Below, piece by piece: positions 52,400-64,000 of a DNA stretch of 64,000 bases. A program made the position numbers and the translations under genes. Source of the stretch: Litoditis marina. Lineage: Eukaryota; Nematoda; Chromadorea; Rhabditida; Rhabditidae. Position 1 is the first letter of the stretch. Every line of letters begins with the position of its first letter. The stretch spans positions 890,560-954,559 of the forward strand of contig OZ038434.1 of the NCBI GenBank assembly GCA_964036275.1, given 5' to 3'. Under the pieces are notes generated by a model. It ran no database searches. It had not been told where the DNA came from and saw only the letters and a program-made list of their open reading frames with translations.

Positions 52400-55300
52400 A
52401 TGGCCTATCAACTGTCCTACTTCAATATTCGCGGTAAGTTAATAGTCAAAATAGTTGAACACATGTCAAACGTTTCCCTCATTCCTTTTCCTTATTTTCC
52501 ATTCTCCCTCTCTCTCCCTCCTTCTCTCTACCCTCTCCCCACCCCACCCTCCCCCTCTCTCTCCCTTCTCCACCCCCCTCTGATATCCCCCTTTCAGGTC
52601 TGGCCGAGCCAATTCGTCTCATGCTGTCCGACAATGGCATCCAGTACATTGACAATCAGTTCTCCAAGGCTGACTGGCCCAAGTTCAAGAATGACATGGT
52701 CAGCAATAGTTTCCCAGAGTATTGTAGATAATTTTAGTTAGCTGAGTTCATTTTGGTACATTCTAGTCTTTTTAATGCGAGCCTGTGTCTCCTTCAATAT
52801 ACGCTATTTCCTGCTTCTCTGCTCTCACATCCCGCCGGGTGTCGCGAAATAGTGCACAAAACAAGAGACGCAGGTTGTGATGGAGGCGCCGGAGTGGTAT
52901 AGGGAAGGGACTCAGATGAGCCACCATCATTCACAGCAGCTTGAATAAAATAACTGCCAAGTCGAAAAAAATTCTACACAAAATCCACATCAATATTACG
53001 GAGCTGTATTTTTCATGGGGCGAAACCGAACTGAGTTAGTCTCAGTATCAGTCGGTCTTTTTATCCAGTTGAGCATGCATTATACTTATAAAAGCTGGCC
53101 AAGAAATTGGTGAAAGTGTAATTATTTTTCTGTTTTCGAACGAAGGTTAAACAATACAAAACGTTATATTTCCCGTATTCGAAAATTACACTTTGTTCCA
53201 GAATATAAATAAAATAATGGCACTTTTACATTTTTTTCTAGTTGCCAGTCTTATATAGCATTTGTTGCAGCAATTCGGACAGGTTCCATGTCTGCGGGAC
53301 GGGGATGAACAAATCGTCCAATCGGGAGCGATTATGAGACATCTGGCAAGGAAACATAGTTAGTCACATGATACCCTTTTGAACCAACAATACTAAGGCA
53401 GTACCAACTCTTCGTTGTACTTTGATCTCCATGCACACCACAATGAACAAGTCTCGACAGTAAAAACAATAGGATAAAACTACAAACACAACGTGATAGA
53501 GTAACATACAACGTATTGCTTAGAAATAGTTAACCCTATAACAGAGCACTTCAATCCTCGCCGAAAAGTATGATGCATATTTTGTTGTGGTCAAACACCT
53601 TTCTTGCGTCGATGGATAAGTTTGGTATATATCTATCAACCGCTAAGAACTTAGTTGGTTTAGCACGTGAACGTCCTTTCACGAACATTTCAATTTTGAT
53701 AGTAACACTTTGTTCTCCCACCGTCTTCTATATATCGGTATAACGTACTGTGACGTTATTGGCTTCTTTAATTATTTTTGAAAAAAAAAAAGAGAATAAC
53801 GTTGCAGAGCTGAACGGTGCCACTGAATCTGAGACAACGTTCATTGACATGTTCAGCGAGGGAGTCAAGGACCTCCATCTCAAGTATACCGCCATGGTGT
53901 ACAATAACTATGTGAGTTGGAGGAAATAACCACGTTTCTGTACAATCTGTGAGAACAACTCAGGGGGAACTCGTTTGCGCTCTGAAAACTTCTACCACAC
54001 ACCTGACATATGTTGTAACTTGGGTTGTGGTCTGATGAATGTCAAAATGGCACCTGAATTAAAGGAGACCGGAACACAACTTGAGCAGAGGTTTTGTTCC
54101 GGGCTGTTTTTAACTGTGTTTAGATCAGAGAGCACAAATAACTCGTATATTAGTATGATCAGTCCACGTGACATTCACATGACAATGCCGCGCGAGACGC
54201 AACGCGTCCAATCAAAAGTAGGATACAGCAGCTTTACGAGAAACCAAGTTGCTCTCCGGTCTCCTTTAAGGCGTTACAACCGAAATCTTCACTCGAGAGT
54301 CTGTTTTTGGAGAACTCGAAAATACGAAAATTTTGAACGTAAAGTCCTTCGACCACCCAAAAACAAATGTTGGGCCACAAATCGAACTCGAAACTTGAAA
54401 AACTAAAAAATCCTGACTATGAAAAACTCGAAATATCGAAATCGATTACCAACCGTAACTTAACCAAGATTTTTAACTGTGGGAATTACATTACAACACA
54501 GGTAATTGTACAATATCTTCTCTGTTTAGAATGATATTTCTTTCTAGGATGCCGGCAAGACGCCTTTCATCAAAGAGGTCTATCCCAAGGAGTTGGCAGC
54601 TCTAGAAAACCTGTTCAAGACGTATAACGGAGGACAGAAGTTTGTCGCTGGCGAAAAGGTTGGTCTATTTTATTTGTTCATTTGCATACAATTATACAAA
54701 CGTGATGCGTTGGAAATGATGAAATTCAACCAGAGTTGGAAGTTCAGCAAGATCAAAGATGGATTATCAAAATCGAATATTGTAGAGTACGCTGTTTCGA
54801 AATATCAGTGATCAATCCATTGCCTGAGTCCGGATGCAGCTGATCTTTCATTGAAAACGTTGATAAGGATACAATTTTATCAAGTTTGTAAATTTTGGTC
54901 AGAAACGGTGCATCAGTTGTAATTTTCTTTTCAGGTATCCTATGCAGATTATATGTTGTTCGAGGAATTGGACATCGCACTGATTCTTGACAGCCACGTA
55001 CTCGACAATTTCCCACTTCTCAAGGCATTCCACCAAAGATTCAACGGTAGACCGAGTCTCAAGGTTCGTTCTCTGTAGTTAAAACCCAAGTTGTTAAACT
55101 AAATTCTCGGTTTTGAAAGCTGGTTTCACAAGTTGGGGGCGGGGTTACGGCAGCTGGTCAAAAGGGTCTAGCAAGACTGGAAAGCAATTGGAAAGCAACT
55201 TATGGGGTTGCAAGGCACATTTGTAGGAGTTACAGCACTTTAAGCAGTACAACAAAATCCATGACCGATGAACGAAGCACTGCAACAAGCAACCTAAAAT

Positions 55301-55505
55301 GAAACCCTACTTACCGAAAAATACGAAGTGAACGACTAGAGTAAACAAACAAATAGAAGTAGAGAGATACAGAGAGAAAGAGAAAAGAGAGGAATGAAGA
55401 AATGGCGGAAAGCTATTTCTATTTTATCGCCCTTCCAATTTACAGGCATACTTGGACAAACGAGCTGCTCAGGTTCTCCCTGTGAACAACAATGGAAAAC
55501 AGTAG
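52400..55505 (+). CDS. Glutathione S-transferase, Pi class (nematode type)
   Basis: Exons 52400-52433, 52598-52698, 53271-53358, 53808-53911, 54548-54658, 54935-55063 and 55446-55505 give 208 residues, the usual length. The enzyme joins glutathione to electrophiles in the cytosol, for detoxification. Catalytic Tyr7 is in LSYFNIRGLAEPIRL; the glutathione-binding cis-proline is in QVPCLRDGD (V50-P51) and Q62-S63 is in QSGAIMRHLAR. The C-terminal half has SETTFIDMFSEGVKDLH, KYTAMVYNNY, SYADYMLFEELDI and ends NGKQ, as Pi-class enzymes do. The similarity to nematode Pi GSTs is particularly strong around the TTFIDMF segment. Exons 2 and 5 have weak donors (GTCAGC, GTTGGT). The ATG lies 20 nt after a GTGTTTCAG acceptor. 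Identification is firm. Confidence 0.96.
53468..53535 (+). repeat. Dispersed repeat, family R2
   Basis: AAAACTACAAACACAACGTG, then CATACAACGTATTGCTTA. Forward orientation, in a GST intron. Confidence 0.6.
54300..54460. repeat. Degenerate ACTCGAAA tract
   Basis: Scattered AACTCGAAA and AAACTCGAAATATCG units match the tract at 39185-39382. It lies in GST intron 4 and explains part of a 143-codon frame there. Confidence 0.5.
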
Positions 55506-56036
55506 GAGGATGATATACCTACTTCTACGAAAATAATGGAAAGTGATAGCAAACTGACTGAATAATTTTCGTTATATTAGTTTATTTCCTTTTTCACAGC
55601 GATGTTAAAAGTCCAAAGTTATCTCTATACCCTCAATCATATTGTTTACCACTGTTCTCTACATCTCTTTTTCTGTTCTCTCTGGTTTTTCTGGTTCGCA
55701 TCATGCATACCTATTGCAGTTCTGTGGTGGTCTAGCTTGTTTTTATCTTTTGTACTTTACAATTGAAAATATATATGTGAATGTGATAAGAATTTCACAG
55801 TTACATCCGGTGTTCACCACTGTGTCCACTTTAGATTTTTATCAGGTGAAACGCGGAAAATATGGATAGACGCGTGCTAAGTGTTTATTCGTAGGTCAAG
55901 GTTTCCAAAAACTACAACGGGTTATGAAATAAGAAAATGTAAAGGTCTCAGACCGATCGGTTGAACAGCAATCGGAGAAATAGACATATAAATTAAAATA
56001 TAAACACAGAGCATTTAATGCCAATTTGAAATGGAA
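55506..56036. other. Convergent intergenic stretch
   Basis: The 3' ends of the GST (+) and the synthetase (-) face each other here. No repeat or gene is seen. On the minus strand ATTAAA occurs about 25 nt after the synthetase stop, a possible poly(A) signal. Confidence 0.5.
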
Positions 56037-59000
56037 CTACATGTAGTCCTTGAAAAGACCGAGAATTTCTTCCTTCATCTCTTTCAGATTTTCAATCTTT
56101 AGGCATGATTCGTGATCGCCCCCAATCTGGAAATAACTTATTTTCGGAACTTTTCTGATATGGAAGGTTAATGGCAAGCAAACTGTAACTATCAACTACC
56201 TAATGTTCTTGCCTCACCAAGATGATTACCACGTTTTCCCTACAGTTTTTGCTGTTCCGATTACAATTCAAATGCATTAGCCCCTGCATCTTTTGACGCT
56301 TTTTTAGTTGCGACACATCGGAATGGCATATGGGATGACCACAAACAGTTGTAGTCTATACACACTATAACTCACAAATTTTGACCGGGAAGAAACTGGA
56401 TCAAACTACAAATTTCCAGAGGGACAGGGAAATGTACACCGTAAAGACATAGGCCTGCTTCCGAACGAGCGAACCCGATACTGTTAGTCTGATTGCACAG
56501 TCACGTGAAACATGTGCAGAAATCAGAAATGTGAATGTGTTCGATTTCTCATTACCTTTACGTGACTATTCAATGTACTTCTAGTATATACGTTCCCTGA
56601 GTTTTTCTTCTTCCACTTTTATATTTAAACTGACCAGCCATGTTGTGACAGGCACAGTGCTCACTCGATCCAGACCATTCGCCACACTAGTTCGCGCTAG
56701 AATCTCATTCAAATCCGGCCTGATAGTACTTTATCGATTGGTTCATGGAACAAAATGTAGAAAGAAGGGAGGGAAACATGAGTTTACTGTTTACAGTTGG
56801 ACCTAGCATATAGCATGAATTTAGATGTATACAGTTGTTGCGCACATGACAGACCTCAGTCACATCGCTTTTACACGTATTAGGATTGAGTCCCGGTTTA
56901 GGGTGGTTCGAACTCGAAACTCGACTGGAAAAAAACTCGAAACTTTTCGAGTCAAACACAAAAGCCGAGTTAATAGTGGAAAAAATAAGTGCAAGCTCCA
57001 CACACTTGCAAAGATGATTTTCACAATGTAACAGTTTTTCGAAAAGAATTCTTGCATTTCCTAATATCGGAATTACAGCGTTCTAGCTCGCTGTTCTCTA
57101 AATATATACACGGGGAGCCCTAACTATTTTTGCGTAGACGTTGTCAGTCTACCTGTAATTTACGGCAGAATACTCAAAACCCAGAGTTGTGCTTTTTATC
57201 CGGCCACGACTAGTAACAGAAACTATGTGATTACCATCTCAATGTAGTATAGTTCAAATCATTCCTACTTAGAATCCTACAGTTTACAGCTGAACTTCCC
57301 AATAACTGTTTTCTAATCCAAATCTTAACTGTTTCGACAATATGTTTGAACTTTTTTGTAGTAGGGAATTAGAATCTAATGCATAAATGATGAGAGGGTG
57401 CAGACAGATATACAGCTAGACAAACACGTTGCACTTTTTTGGCGGGAAATCTATCCTCAGTACTGGTTCGCTAACTATGTTTTATATATTCATGTTCAGC
57501 TATAGTTTATTGTCAAATTAACAAAACAAAAACCTAGTGTACAGTTGTTTGATATTCAGGTTTGATTGTTTAATAACATTTTGTGAGTTTTTCTGATTCT
57601 TTTTTAATCTTTTTTTAGTTCAAGATATAAGTGTAATTACTGTATAGTGGTTTTTGAACACGAGTGGATTCAATGCGCATGAGAGATTTTTAACAAACAC
57701 TTAATACAAAACTCTTTATAATTATTCATAATTTTAGTTCCAGATGGATACCTTAGCCGCCGGGATAGTTTCATTCTTTAATATGTTAATGCAGTTCTCA
57801 CCTAACGGCATTCCGGAACGCTGCTTCTCCTAATTTCTTCGACTTGAATAAGTACAACTGAAATGATTAATGAAAAATAATTGACTTCAAGTGGGATACT
57901 TTTATTAGGCAGTCTGAAGTTTGAAGCGTGGAAGTGCAGTAGGTCTCTCGCTATGTGTAAGTAACCTATTTTGAATTACAAAGTTCACTGGAAAACACCG
58001 ACCCGTCGAGAAGAAAAAAAAAACACGTTTTGTGCAGCTTAATGTGTACCTCCAAGTCTATCAAAGTTTTCTAAGACATTATTTATTGTCGAATGTGGTC
58101 GTATGTTGTACGAGAAAACTGAATGACAGCGAAGAAATGAGTCACTGTGTTCGCTGTTTTGCTGTAATCTCAAAGTACTCATTCTGCACCTATTTCATTG
58201 GTTACCTGATTGAACCAAGAGTAAATTCACGTACGGTAGTTTACTAATGCATGTAAATAATGCGTGCGTCAACACTGCGCGTTGTCATTTTGATATGTAT
58301 TCATTCATTTTGTAGTTGAAGCATGTATAGAAAGTGACCAAATCCTCGTTGTACTTTGATCTTGGTACACTCCGCTTAATTCACGATTTTCGATTAATAC
58401 ACAACGGGAGCAAACTGAGACACAGCAAGAAAGCGTAACATACATCCTTGATGCTTGCTTCAGAAAGAGCGAACCCTATTTCAGTTGATACCTTTGTGTC
58501 AGAGGAGGTCATTTCATGCGTTCTCAGCATTTCTGCTAATTTGAGAGCCTTCTCCACACGAGTTGATGCATCCGGCAGCGAACAGAACACTTTCTGCAAT
58601 ATGTCATTGAGTAGTCGAAACATCTTCCTCTGTGCAAATTTGGTCGATGATTGAACAAAACACTCAATGCGAAATTTCACAGGGATGCAATATCCAGCTT
58701 AGCCAGGGTTCATACTTTTTGCTGCCAGACTCGAGCAGCAATGTCAGTTTGCTAGCTAGCAAATCGGTTCCAGCCACGGCTGTGATGTTGATTTTTAGGT
58801 TACAGAGTCCAATGAAAGTACTGCCCTCATTGATAAAAAAGCGTGTGATTTGTTTCACGCGTGCGCGCACGCAAAGCTGTATCGCAGATTGGACTTTGGC
58901 TGCCATAGGCCAGCTCGGTTGAGCTAGGTCTGTCGTCTTCACTTTAGCGGTTTTTTTTTCTTTCTGTTTTTCTCTTCTAATGTTATTTCTCCTGTATACA

Positions 59001-59249
59001 ATAACTCTATTCTGCTCAATCTTTAATGGTTATACTGAATAGAAGGTTGCACGAAAGAATGAAAACACATGGCCTTGCAAAATTGTTGACTGCAACTATT
59101 TAGTTTTGAATTAATTTCACAAACCGTGACGAAGTCGCGAATTCTATCAATTGGTAACTGATTGGGTCGCAATGTCCATGAGTCAAACATCACCACAAAC
59201 GGAATCTGGAGATCAGTCAGTTCAGAACAACTATACATCTTTAGCACCG

Positions 59250-59291
<42 letters not shown>

Positions 59292-62200
59292 AATGCTCTC
59301 AAACAATGGCAATATAACCAATGTTGGGCAATTCAGCCAAACAATAGATAAAAGAATTAATATATTCGAAAACTATGTCAACAGATAGATGTTTACCTCA
59401 CAACCCCACAGTTTCAAATCAGGTATCATTTCCCTGCTAATAGTTCCACCCATTGAGTGACCAACTAAGAAAGGCTGAATGTTGCCGGTGTGAGCAGCTA
59501 CCTGTAAAAGTTTATATCAATAATATAACTCAGAGGTTTGCCTGATATATTCCTTAAAAGTTTGTCGCAAACTTTTCAACTACTGAATGACAAAAAGGTG
59601 TTCAACTTGTAACAGAATTTGGGATGTTTTTCGTGGGAAGGGAAACATGACTCACCGCTTTTGCGTAGAAGGCAGCCAAATCCTTGACGTTCGTTGCAGG
59701 GTAGTCCAGTTGGTATTCAATGGCATAAACACTCACTTCCTTCGGGAATATTTGTAGGAACGTGTAGTATGGGAAAATACTTCCACCAATTGCGTGTGTC
59801 ATGTAAACATTGAACTTGGGCGACGGCGCTTGGCGCAACTTGGTGATTATGGTGGTGTCCGTCTTTCCGAGATTTTCCTTGAATTTCGAAACAACCATTG
59901 CAGCTATATCTGTGACCACTGGTTGGTTGAAAATCTCCGGTATGTCCAGTTCTACTCCATAAGCTGCCATTATTTCCTGCTGGAGCTGAACAAGGAGAAG
60001 AGAATGTCCTCCCAGATTGAAAAAGTTATCTGTGGGCTGAACCTCTTCAATGTTCAAGATCTCCTTGAAAACTTCCATGATTTTTGATTCGAAGGAGCTG
60101 GTCATTGGAGTACTCTCAGATTTCGATCTTTCGGGAACACGCCGCATGTTTTTCAGATGTTCCTGCAATAAACAATTCTTGTCAACTTTACCATTGCTGG
60201 TTCTGGGGATGTGAGATACAAAAATGTATTGAGATGGGACAGAATAAGCTGGCAACGACTGAGACAAAATGGACACAATGTGGGAAGCAGTGATGGGTTT
60301 GCCGATAATAAAAGCCACAAGGATATCATCGCATTTCTGTACGTAGACGCTTTGTACACTTTCGAGTTGAAGAAGTTTCTGCTCGATCTCGGCTGGTTCA
60401 ACTCTGTTGCCCCTTATTTTAATTTGATTGTCCACTCGACTGTCGTAGATGAATTTGTTGTTAGAAGTATGGACCAAGTCTCCGGTAAGATAAAATAGGC
60501 CTGCTTCGTTTAATTGGAATTTATTGTTGTTCATTTCATGTAGATAACCACGTGCCACTTTCGTACCACTTAGCGCAAGTTCTCCTTGATGGACATCAGA
60601 CTGAATGAAGCAGTCTTCGTTATTCATTGGGGTACCGATTATCCTTCCACTACCCAGCTCTAACTTGCATCTGTTGGTGAGGGACCAAACCGTCCCTTCT
60701 GTGGGTCCGTATATCTGAGTTATGTCCACTCCCATAGACAGCGCGTGGTGAAGGTTCCTATCTTGGATCGGTTCTCCACCGACGAAAAGTCTGTCGAGGT
60801 TTCCGAGTAAACTAATTTGAGCTGAGCTCCACGAATTGAACATGGCCGAAGTAACAAATGTAAAATCACAAGCACTTTCACATATTTCTTGGCAAGCATT
60901 CAGCCATGATTTGTGGCGACACAACGTAGCGTCATTGATCAACGCTCCAAATATATTCAGAACGCTCACGTCAAAGACGACATTGACGGAATGGTACACT
61001 CTGCTGTTATTATTAACCAACGTCTGTCTTGTAGCACCTGTTAGGAACGAGCAAACATTGCGGTGTGAAACCAACACACCTTTAGGAACTCCTGTCGAGC
61101 CACTTGTATGTATAACATACAAAGAATCGTATGGCGTGTTCTTCAAAAACTTCCTGGTTTGTTTAGTTCTAACATGGCTATTGATGAATTCTTCATTGAC
61201 TACTATACTGATATCTAATCGAGAGAGAATCATCTGTTGACGTTGTTGAGGCCATGATGAATCAATAGGCGCGTATGCACATCCTGCTAAAGTTATTCCC
61301 AAAATGCCTTTCACTGCATCGTTGGACGATAGACTCACTGGAACAATATCATCTGCTCTGGACACTCTGCCCTCGTTTACCGCTATCAAGTTGGTCAGAG
61401 AGGTGGCGATCTCCCAGCTGCGCTGATAAATCTGTACTGTGATTGTTGAATTGTTGGTGCCAGACTCAGGCCTTCCACATTTTTTGATGTTTTGCTTTGA
61501 CATAGCCGCAGACAGAGTTTGTCTTGGAAAGTCCCTTTGTCCCCCTCTCAGTATAACTGATGATTTTCTCTGATTAGCGTCTAAATTACAGAGAATCGTA
61601 GAACAGAAGCTCTCTATGGTCTCTTTGTAGTACATATTTGAGTTGTATTCCAGTAAAATTCTCGTACCTTCTGGAGTCTCATCGAGTGTAACGGACAAGT
61701 CGAAAATGCTGTTCATGGAAATTTGTTGCACTTCAGTAGTGACATGTGGGATTTGTAACCTTGGGAAATCCAGAGTATCGCGGTAATTGAAATACAGTTG
61801 AAACAACGAATGCTTACTCCTATCCCGATCCAACTTCATTTCAGCCACCAGTTTATGAAACGGGACATCCTCGCTTTTTCTTGCCTCAGAGACGGCGGTT
61901 TCTACAAGATGAATTACACCTTCTAGCTGTTGATTGGTCTGAATCGCAGCTGATATCACCATGTTGTTAAGAAAATATCCAATCAAGTCCTTGTTTTCAG
62001 CATTTCTTCCCGATACCGGACAACCAATTAAGATGTTGTCATTCTCGCTCTCGCCTTTCCAACGTCGAATTGCCATGAGATACGCAGTCAAATACACGAC
62101 AAACTCTGTAGTGTGATACGATTTGGCTAATTGTGCCACTCTCTCGGCCAGTGAAGACGGGACATAACATATGTAGGAATCAGTCGCTTTTGTCCGGCGG

Positions 62201-64000
62201 GATACATTGTTCCGTGAGGGTGGAATGAATGAACTTGGTGTGTTTTTAAGGCGATTCTTGAGTGTATTCAGATGCTGACTATATTCTAATGTTCTTTTTT
62301 GATGCACAGCGAAGTGAGATGGGGTGGTGCTCATCGGTAGAATTGAACTGCTCTGCTCTGACATATAGAGGCCGTAGATTTTGGTCAGTTCTTTTGCAAG
62401 AACAGTCATTGACCATCCATCTGTGATTATATGGTGTTGGTTGAATAAAATGTGAAACACGGAATCCAGTACGAGAAAAGTCACTCTGAACGGAATATCA
62501 CAGAACTTGAATGTTACATGTTTTTCTCTAGCAAGTATTTCTTTGAACTTCTCTATCGATAAGGCTTGTACGTTCAAACTTTGATAAGATTCTGTTAGTG
62601 AGCGAACTGCTTGATTGACGTTTCCTTCAGTGTTTGAAAAAGTAGTTCGCAGACTGTGCTGCCGCGCAATCATACTCTGTACAGCATAGCTCATCGTCTG
62701 TTGATCGAATGTATTGTCCATTGCCTTGAACTTGACAAGGAAGATTATATTGTAAGCTGATCCATCTTCAAGTTGACGCAAGATGTACATGTTTTCTTGA
62801 GAGTATGTTGACGGTGTGTCGTTTACAACATCGATCTCGATCTTTTCTACAATTTGGTTTTCTAGGTGATCGATGAGTTCGTAGAACTTCGAAAATGTTG
62901 AGTTATCGAATAAAGTATTTACTGTGATATTAGTCGCCAGAAGTTGGTTGACGCCCCAAACCACCTGAAGTGCGTTTAACGAGTTTCCGCCCAGATCGAA
63001 GAAATCAGAAGTGTCTTCCACGTTTACCTCCAGGACGTCTTGCCAAATAGATTTGACCTTTTCTCTACGATCAAGTTGACGACATTCGCTTTTGTGTTCG
63101 GTCTGGATGCTGGGAGCGGATGTCTGCTCTTTCGTAAGTAGTTCTCGTAACCGCACCGGATTGGTATCTGAGTAGGAAATACATCCATTCATACCGAGAG
63201 ATTCTAGTATTGCAACCTTCCCTTGGCTAACTGTAATGCTTCCTCGATTCATCACTGACTTCATCGGGCCCGACTTGTAAGCTTTGAACATGCCGGTATC
63301 TTTCCAAGCGGGCCACTGTATCGACACGATGTTCTCAGCCGAAGCGTGAGACTTCATTGCGACTGAATCCAAAAATATATTTGCTGAAGCATAATCTTGC
63401 GCACCATGAATTGCCAACACGCTGCTGAGGGATGACACCAGTACTAAGTTCTTGATCTGTTTACTATGCAAAGTTAAAAACTTCAATATGTTGTTTATTC
63501 CAATCACTTTAGAATTCAATACCGCCGTCATTTCTCTTCTATTTTTCCTCATGGACAAACTGGGTGGAATGCCAGCAGCGTAAACAATGGTGTTGATCTT
63601 GGAAAATAGGCTGAAGAGTCCGCTGAAGCAATGCTCTACCGAATGATATGAATTAACATCCAGTTTTCTGTAGAAGAGTCCAGTGTTTCTTTCAGCATCA
63701 CTGTTTTCGGAACCTCTGCTAGCAATGACAATATCGGTGACCTGGTCCATTTCCAATAAGACTTCTACATACGCTTTTCCGATTCCGCCGTTCCCGCCAA
63801 TGACTACCACTACATTTTCAATCGTTGGACTGTGCTGCAAAACTGAATCTGAATAGTCCAGTCTGAACATCCTAGTCTTAGTAACCATGGCGAATTCAGG
63901 AATGAGATCCCTTACAATGATTTGAGCGAGCGGCACATTTTCAGAGTTGTCAATAAAACTGCACAAGTGTGTAGCGGTATTATTGTGTTCTCTGATAGGT
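56037..64000 (-). CDS. Hybrid polyketide/nonribosomal peptide synthetase, C-terminal part (KR-PCP-C-A-PCP-TE)
   Basis: Minus-strand exons: 64000-59656 (one open exon, cut by the window edge), 59397-59501, 59125-59205, 58492-58593 (or from 58629), 57802-57857, 56635-56719, 56037-56126; phases agree. Domains in order: ketoreductase with GGNGGIG (~63795), Ser and YASAN; carrier domain FFDLGGNSL (Ser ~62982); condensation domain with HHIITDGWS (~62436) and PVSGRN; adenylation domain with AGCAYAPID, TSGSTGVPKG (~61107), FDVS, YGPTEGTV, YLTGDLV, VDNQIKIRGNRVE and NGKVDK; carrier domain FFNLGGHSL (Ser ~60003); thioesterase with GHSMGG, Asp in FDSW and His in GGDH. All catalytic residues are present. 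It would reduce a polyketide unit, add one amino acid, then release the product. Nematode PKS-1, which makes nemamides, is the likely relative; this is inference. The N-terminal modules lie outside. The lid of the thioesterase (58.5-59.1 kb) is the least certain part. Confidence 0.93.
56398..56475 (+). repeat. Dispersed repeat, family R2
   Basis: GGATCAAACTACAAATTTCC, then TGTACACCGTAAAG and CGAACGAGCGAACCC. Diverged copy in a synthetase intron. Confidence 0.5.
56492..56580 (-). repeat. Dispersed ~120 bp repeat, family R1
   Basis: Reverse-oriented, shortened copy: CACAGTCACGTGAAACATGT at one end and ACCTTTACGTGACTATTCAA at the other. Confidence 0.6.
58397..58483 (+). repeat. Dispersed repeat, family R2
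   Basis: AGCAAACTGAGACACAGCAA, then CGTAACATACATCCTTG and AGAGCGAACCCTA. Most diverged copy; it ends just beside a thioesterase exon. Confidence 0.45.
59253..59289. repeat. (AT)n microsatellite
   Basis: A perfect AT run of about 37 bp in a synthetase intron. Confidence 0.95.

Noticed and set aside
53975..54406. 143-codon frame in GST intron 4
   Set aside because: It overlaps an ACTCGAAA repeat tract and has no start or splice context; the GST exons on both sides join in phase without it.
58664..58942. 92-codon frame that might be another thioesterase exon
   Set aside because: The neighbouring exons join in phase without it, and its residues do not match the expected lid motif; kept only as a doubt in the findings.
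59794..61240. Plus-strand frames across the synthetase
   Set aside because: They are antisense shadows of the adenylation and carrier domains.

Overview
The window looks like nuclear DNA of an invertebrate animal, most likely a nematode. The genes are split by GT-AG introns of about 40 bp to several kb. Most genes have a splice-acceptor-like site 0-39 nt before the start codon, as expected when a spliced leader is joined on. The Pi-class glutathione S-transferase and the polyketide/peptide synthetase also look nematode-like. The species call is inference; no rRNA or mitochondrial marker is present.

Layout, left to right. 1743-6071 (+) is an aquaglyceroporin, with a possible alternative end at 7632-8150. 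8867-11731 (+) is an unrecognised four-pass membrane protein with a basic tail. 12719-19827 (-) is a RING/B-box/coiled-coil protein whose RING has lost two zinc ligands; an RTE-type LINE with an intact ORF lies antisense in one of its introns. 20507-28083 is a composite of nested terminal-inverted-repeat elements, and palindromes and a tandem array of TGACGTCA-bearing units follow up to about 30.2 kb. 33834-40900 (+) is a secreted Pro/Gln/Asn/Gly-rich protein with a 1.67 kb foldback in an intron. 42931-45737 (-) is IMPACT, a regulator of GCN2. 46711-49800 (+) is N-alpha-acetyltransferase 50. 52400-55505 (+) is the Pi-class GST. 56037-64000 (-) is the C-terminal part of a hybrid polyketide/nonribosomal peptide synthetase, ordered KR-PCP-C-A-PCP-TE, and it runs off the right edge.

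The genes do not form an obvious pathway. They are single genes scattered among mobile elements and short dispersed repeat families, several of which recur across the window. The assembly-line enzyme is the most biologically distinctive gene. The repeat-rich block from 20.5 to 30.2 kb is the most structurally unusual part.

Exon models were built by hand from reading-frame continuity and splice signals. Frames join without a break in every model. Starts, alternative ends and weak donors are marked as uncertain.
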